Source of the DNA: Rhyacichthys aspro
Lineage: Eukaryota > Chordata > Actinopteri > Gobiiformes > Rhyacichthyidae
Direction of reading: 5' to 3'
NCBI GenBank assembly: GCA_036850595.1
Contig: CM072160.1
Span: 4,543,773-4,607,772 of the forward strand
DNA length: 64,000 bases
In this document: piece after piece, positions 60,675 through 64,000 of the stretch
How positions within the stretch are numbered: the first letter of the stretch is position 1
Layout: every line of letters begins with the position of its first letter
Translations under genes and position numbers: made by a program
The notes under the pieces: generated by a model
The model's input: the letters and a program-made list of their open reading frames with translations, nothing else
Database searches by the model: none
What the model was told of the DNA's origin: nothing

Positions 60675-60717
60675 GGGCGGCGGGGGGTGTTTGGGGTGTG
60701 TGTGTGGGGGCAGGGAG
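60675..60717 (+). other. Potential G-quadruplex
   Basis: G-runs GGG, GG, GGGGGG, GGGG, GGGGG and GGG are separated by short loops over about 43 bases, satisfying the usual four-tract rule with one longer TG loop. It sits in a short GC-rich patch with no other feature. Confidence 0.5.
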
Positions 60718-62102
60718 GCCATTTTGAGGCAAAAACTGGAGAGGAACAAAACAACCAGTAATAGACAGAAGGAACCGAGGGCTGCTGACCTTCAAAGGAC
60801 TCAATTATACTTGTCCCATATTCACCGAGATATACGCACTGACACTGCAGAGTTACGCCTGACTGCTCTTATTCAGCCTGTAATAATATACATTTATCCA
60901 AATATCCCAATTCAATGCCCCTCTTTACTGCATTAGTAAAGACATTTCTATAAGTGCTGATTAAATGAACGACTAAACCAAGACTAGATCTGGACTCATT
61001 TTACACAAGAAAGAATTAATATAAAAGCTCTCCTTAAAAATGTAGGAACTTTTTAACCTTGCATTTTGTGGAGAAATGCTGATAAACTATTAAGCCTCAG
61101 TGTGGATTTACAAGTTTAATAAAAAGGATTGTCATTGTTGTTCTGCTTTCTGTGTGTCACCAGCAGCCAATAGCTTTCTGGGACGTGTCATTGTTGTTTT
61201 CATGGAAGCCAAAGACAAAGATGACTTTAAAATGCTGGACCCTTGCATGAAAATACCATAAATATAAAGTAACAGTACAGGCTCTATTGTTCTGTGCTAG
61301 TTTTGGGAGTAAAAGCCAGATGTTTGTAGGTGATTTTAACATTTATTAAATACATTTGATGAAGGTAAATCCTTTTGGTGTGGGCAAAACTTTCCACTCT
61401 CCCAGACAGGTGTGTTTTCTGTGCTTTCAGACTGACATTTCCATTTATTCACTGTTTCACAAATAACTATTGGTCAATCACGAGACAGCTCCGTAAGCCC
61501 CGCCCCCTGTGAGCATTCTGACAAAATCACAAACAAAAAGTCAGGGATTGCAAAGGAAACAGAATGATCACTGCAAATACAATATTTATTCTCTAGCAAA
61601 GAAAATAATGTTTTTTTTTGCAACTATAGAAATAACATGTGCTATTTTTTTACCCTTTTTTTTATTTGCTTCAATCAAAAAGGTTTTGTTGGATCATTTT
61701 GACACAAATCTGATTTTATATCTCATCAGTATTTGTTTGCCTCCCCCAAAAAAGGCCTAATATCAAAACATAGAAAAGTATAAAGTCCTTTCTGACCCGG
61801 CTATACTCAATAATCATTTTAAATTTTAATCAGTCTTTTTTCATTGTTCAAAAGCACAAGTGTTCTTCAGACCAACCTTGAACACTACAACAATCTTGGA
61901 GTTTTTACAAATATAATCCTGTTAAATTTAGTACAGTCTCTCCATCCATTGTCTGTCTGAGTTTTTTTTTCATATATAATTTCTCACAGGATTAAAGCAG
62001 GACCCTATGGAGTAGAAACCCAATCCGTCTCTCTCTCACTTGTTTTCAATCAGCGCCTCCTCACACCTCTCCTTCGTCTCCCTCCTCTTCCTCCTCCTGC
62101 AG

Positions 62103-62193
62103 CCAAACAGACCCCACCCTGGATGGATGCATTAATGACCTCTCCATCTCTCCTGTGGATGCTGCTGCACACATCACCTACAGCTCTGTCTGA
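62103..62193 (+). CDS. Putative terminal coding exon with ITIM-like C-terminus
   Basis: A strong pyrimidine-rich acceptor (CTCCTCTTCCTCCTCCTGCAG) precedes it. After one base of a split codon the frame reads QTDPTLDGCINDLSISPVDA then AAHITYSSV and stops at TGA 62191. Codons show the RNY-like pattern of real coding DNA. The end ITYSSV fits the ITIM consensus (I/V/L/S-x-Y-x-x-I/V/L), which would suit the cytoplasmic tail of an inhibitory receptor; a hexapeptide match alone is weak. The gene is not recognised and no upstream exon is assigned. A second frame (two-base entry, KQTPPWMDALMTSPSLLWML then LHTSPTALSE) is also open and would fit the dpf1 phase, giving a finger-only dpf1 isoform, but reads less like protein. 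Confidence 0.35.
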
Positions 62194-62404
62194 ATAACAG
62201 GAGCATCACTTTGTAAACTGATATTTTTGTCTACGTTTGGGCATCTGTCCACAGCCGATAGTGTTTTATCCGACGTAAGAGGCTTTTAAAGTGAATATTA
62301 TGTGGAGATGTGATAGTTCAGTTTGCTGCAGAGTGGTCAGTCTTGTTAATGGCTCAGAATTGGTTTAATTATGTGTAGATGGTGGTTGGTTGTGTCACTT
62401 TGTG

Positions 62405-62419
62405 CCACTAGAGGGAGCT
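62405..62419 (+). promoter_or_regulatory. CTCF-like core motif
   Basis: CCACTAGAGGGAGCT closely matches the CTCF core and the repeat-borne copy at 5026-5040 (CCACTAGAGGGCGCA). No repeat end was identified around it, so origin is unclear. Confidence 0.3.
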
Positions 62420-62538
62420 GTGAGCTATGACAGTCTACAGTTCAGCTCAAAGAGACGGGCGACGATGCTATTATCGCAAGAGTCTTGTTAGTTTCCCGAG
62501 TTGAAGCAGACTTTCAGCTTCTTCGAGATCATTTATAC

Positions 62539-63045
62539 CACACATGTCAAACTCAAGGCCCGGGGGCCAAATGCGGCCCTTTGCAATGTTTTATGTGGCC
62601 CTCCAATACATTTAGAAGGTGATATTTTTGGTACTATTCATTGCATAAAAGGTTAAAGATGGTGAAAGGTGAAAAGGTTATAGATGGATTTGATTTTTGC
62701 AACAAAGATAAGTAACTAAAACTGTTCAAATCTGATTAAAACCTGTTCAAATTCAACTAAAACCTGTTAAAATACATCAAAAACCTGTTGAAATCCAACT
62801 AAAACCTGTTCAAATCCAACTAAGACCTGTTCAAATTTGACTAAAACTTGTTCAAATCCAACTAAAACCAGTTTCCATAAAAAGACAAAACTATTGTTTG
62901 TTTGATAACTTTTGTAAGACTCAAATGAAGATGAAATCTCACATTCAAAATTTAATAAAAGCTTCCAAATGTCACCATCTCCAGCCTCTGAAAGGACTCT
63001 TATTAACTTTCGCAGCGACTCAACACTTTGAGTTTGACACCACTG
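62539..63045 (-). mobile_element. hAT-like element copy D, perfect 8-bp target duplication
   Basis: Ends CACACATGTCAAACTCAAGG and ACACTTTGAGTTTGACACCA-CTG are inverted around GTCAAACTC. ATTTATAC is present intact on both sides (62531-62538 and 63046-63053). Orientation is as in copy C. The array is short (about eight 21-bp units, roughly 62700-62875), so this 507-bp copy may be near the ancestral length. The intact duplication suggests it is the youngest of the four. A 100-codon minus-strand frame through it is an artefact. Confidence 0.9.
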
Positions 63046-63053
63046 ATTTATAC

Positions 63054-64000
63054 CATCAGTAAGTGTCACCTCACAAAAACAGAAAACTGTTCTCTCAACA
63101 AGGGTTTACACTACTTAAGCGCTTTAAAAATTGCATTCAGATGTTGGAAACACAGTTAATATGTAGAGATGCTGTGAACCTTTGCACAAATCTACAGTAG
63201 TTATATAAAACTAACAAGAAATAGCTTAGAGTTGCGCTCCAAAACAAATTGTCGGCATTAATTTAATACACTTATAATGTAAATGTAACAAAACTCACCG
63301 TAATGTAGAGTTAGTGGGAACTCTGGACTTGTTGCTTTTTGAAGCAGATACATTTTTATTTCACAGAGCGGGTTTAGGGCTTGTGTATCACCTGTTGGAT
63401 TGAACTCATAATTTAAGTAGGACTAGTGGTATTTCCTTTCATTTTGTTGGGCTCTTGTCTTCTCCTGCTCATCGCTGGGCATCTCACTATGATCAAAGAA
63501 ACTCTCCAGCTCATTTTAGCTCGGTTCAGTGTGTGGCGCATGGAAGAGCTGTGAGTGAGTTCAGTGGATTCAAGTTTGGGAAAGAGGCTTCAAAATAAAA
63601 CATCCAGAGTATTGTGATATAATATATTTTTTTAATATATGAAATAAAAATCAAATCAAATACTGATGAAATTGAAGGTTTTTTTCTGTTGTTGACAAAG
63701 CATTTTCAAGAAAGGGAAAATGTATAAAAAACTTTTCAAAATAAGGGCATTTTAAACTTGATACAGTTTAGATATAAATGTAAAACCTAGCTTTTCTTAT
63801 GTGCAGTGATGTTATATGAATTGCCACATGTTTCTGAGAAGCACCTGCAACAATGGCAATCGTAACTACCTTACATCTCACAGCCGTTTTCATCTCACGT
63901 ATTGAAAGGTGACCCTCAACAACAATTACTGTCTATCCACATGGATCAAAATGTATCTTGTATCAGCGTTTTGTTTGTCGCCACATAATGGTACGGTCTT
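63054..64000. other. AT-rich end of window
   Basis: No exon, repeat family or regulatory motif recognised. An AATAAA lies near 63594 but there is no upstream coding sequence to connect it with securely. Confidence 0.5.

Larger units (their letters stand above)
34691..64000. other. Long dpf1 intron 8 or downstream DNA; no PHD exons seen
   Basis: I looked for DNA able to encode the conserved PHD motifs (YCDFC, CADCGRSGHP, CIECK, LLFCDDCDRGYHMYC) after a phase-1 acceptor and saw none. The stretch is mostly AT-rich repeat DNA. 34800-37300, 37600-39300, 42200-43650 and 45900-47250 hold nothing I recognise beyond short AT-rich runs; 37310-37560 is a GC-richer piece, open in three frames, without a known domain. 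Other blocks are listed separately. Eye scanning could miss a short diverged exon. Confidence 0.6.

Noticed and set aside
61161..61258. Exon-like + strand segment (SFLGRVIVVFMEAKDKDDFK...) after TGTGTGTCACCAG
   Set aside because: Plausible acceptor and some protein-like text, but the opposite strand is also open and composition is AT-rich; no family recognised.

Overview
The window looks like vertebrate, most probably teleost, nuclear DNA. It is AT-rich and gene-poor, and the only recognisable gene is split into short exons with GT-AG introns. The rest is dominated by dispersed repeats of types common in fish genomes and by many micro- and minisatellites. There are no bacterial features, no intact transposase or reverse transcriptase, and no tRNA or rRNA gene that I could see. 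Most long open frames are simple-repeat artefacts or random AT-rich frames.

The recognisable gene is dpf1 (neuro-d4, BAF45B) on the + strand, a subunit of the neuronal BAF (SWI/SNF) chromatin remodeller. Six exons are secure by protein similarity and matching splice phases: 23872-24032, 26684-26791, 27213-27340, 30686-30775, 33557-33635 and 34559-34690. A 30-nt microexon at 22421-22450 is well supported by splice sites, phase and N-terminal similarity. A possible first coding exon sits in a CpG-rich promoter-like block at 12039-12058. The visible protein runs from the N-terminal Requiem-type domain through a basic KKRR stretch and an acidic hinge to the single C2H2 zinc finger, about 250 residues. 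The paired PHD fingers that define the family were not found in the remaining 29.3 kb.

Layout: 1-12.0 kb is upstream DNA with dispersed repeats and several blocks resembling conserved non-coding sequence. 12.06-22.42 kb is the inferred intron 1, with a 62-bp tandem array, a local segmental duplication and a 31-bp minisatellite. 22.4-34.7 kb carries the dpf1 exons, interrupted by a TTAA-flanked MITE and hAT-like elements that carry a 21-bp minisatellite. 34.7-64 kb is either a very long dpf1 intron or downstream DNA. It holds large GTCCTGGTTTAG-type arrays in opposite orientations, AAAAT arrays, a promoter-like cluster with a 47-codon frame near 57.4 kb, and an exon-like segment ending in an ITIM-like hexapeptide at 62.1 kb.

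The most notable items are the family of 8-bp-TSD hAT-like elements carrying an in-frame 21-bp (heptad) tandem array, the dpf1 microexon, the absence of the PHD exons, and the unassigned exon-like segments at 48.9, 57.4 and 62.1 kb. All identifications rest on reading the sequence and remembered family features; no search was run.
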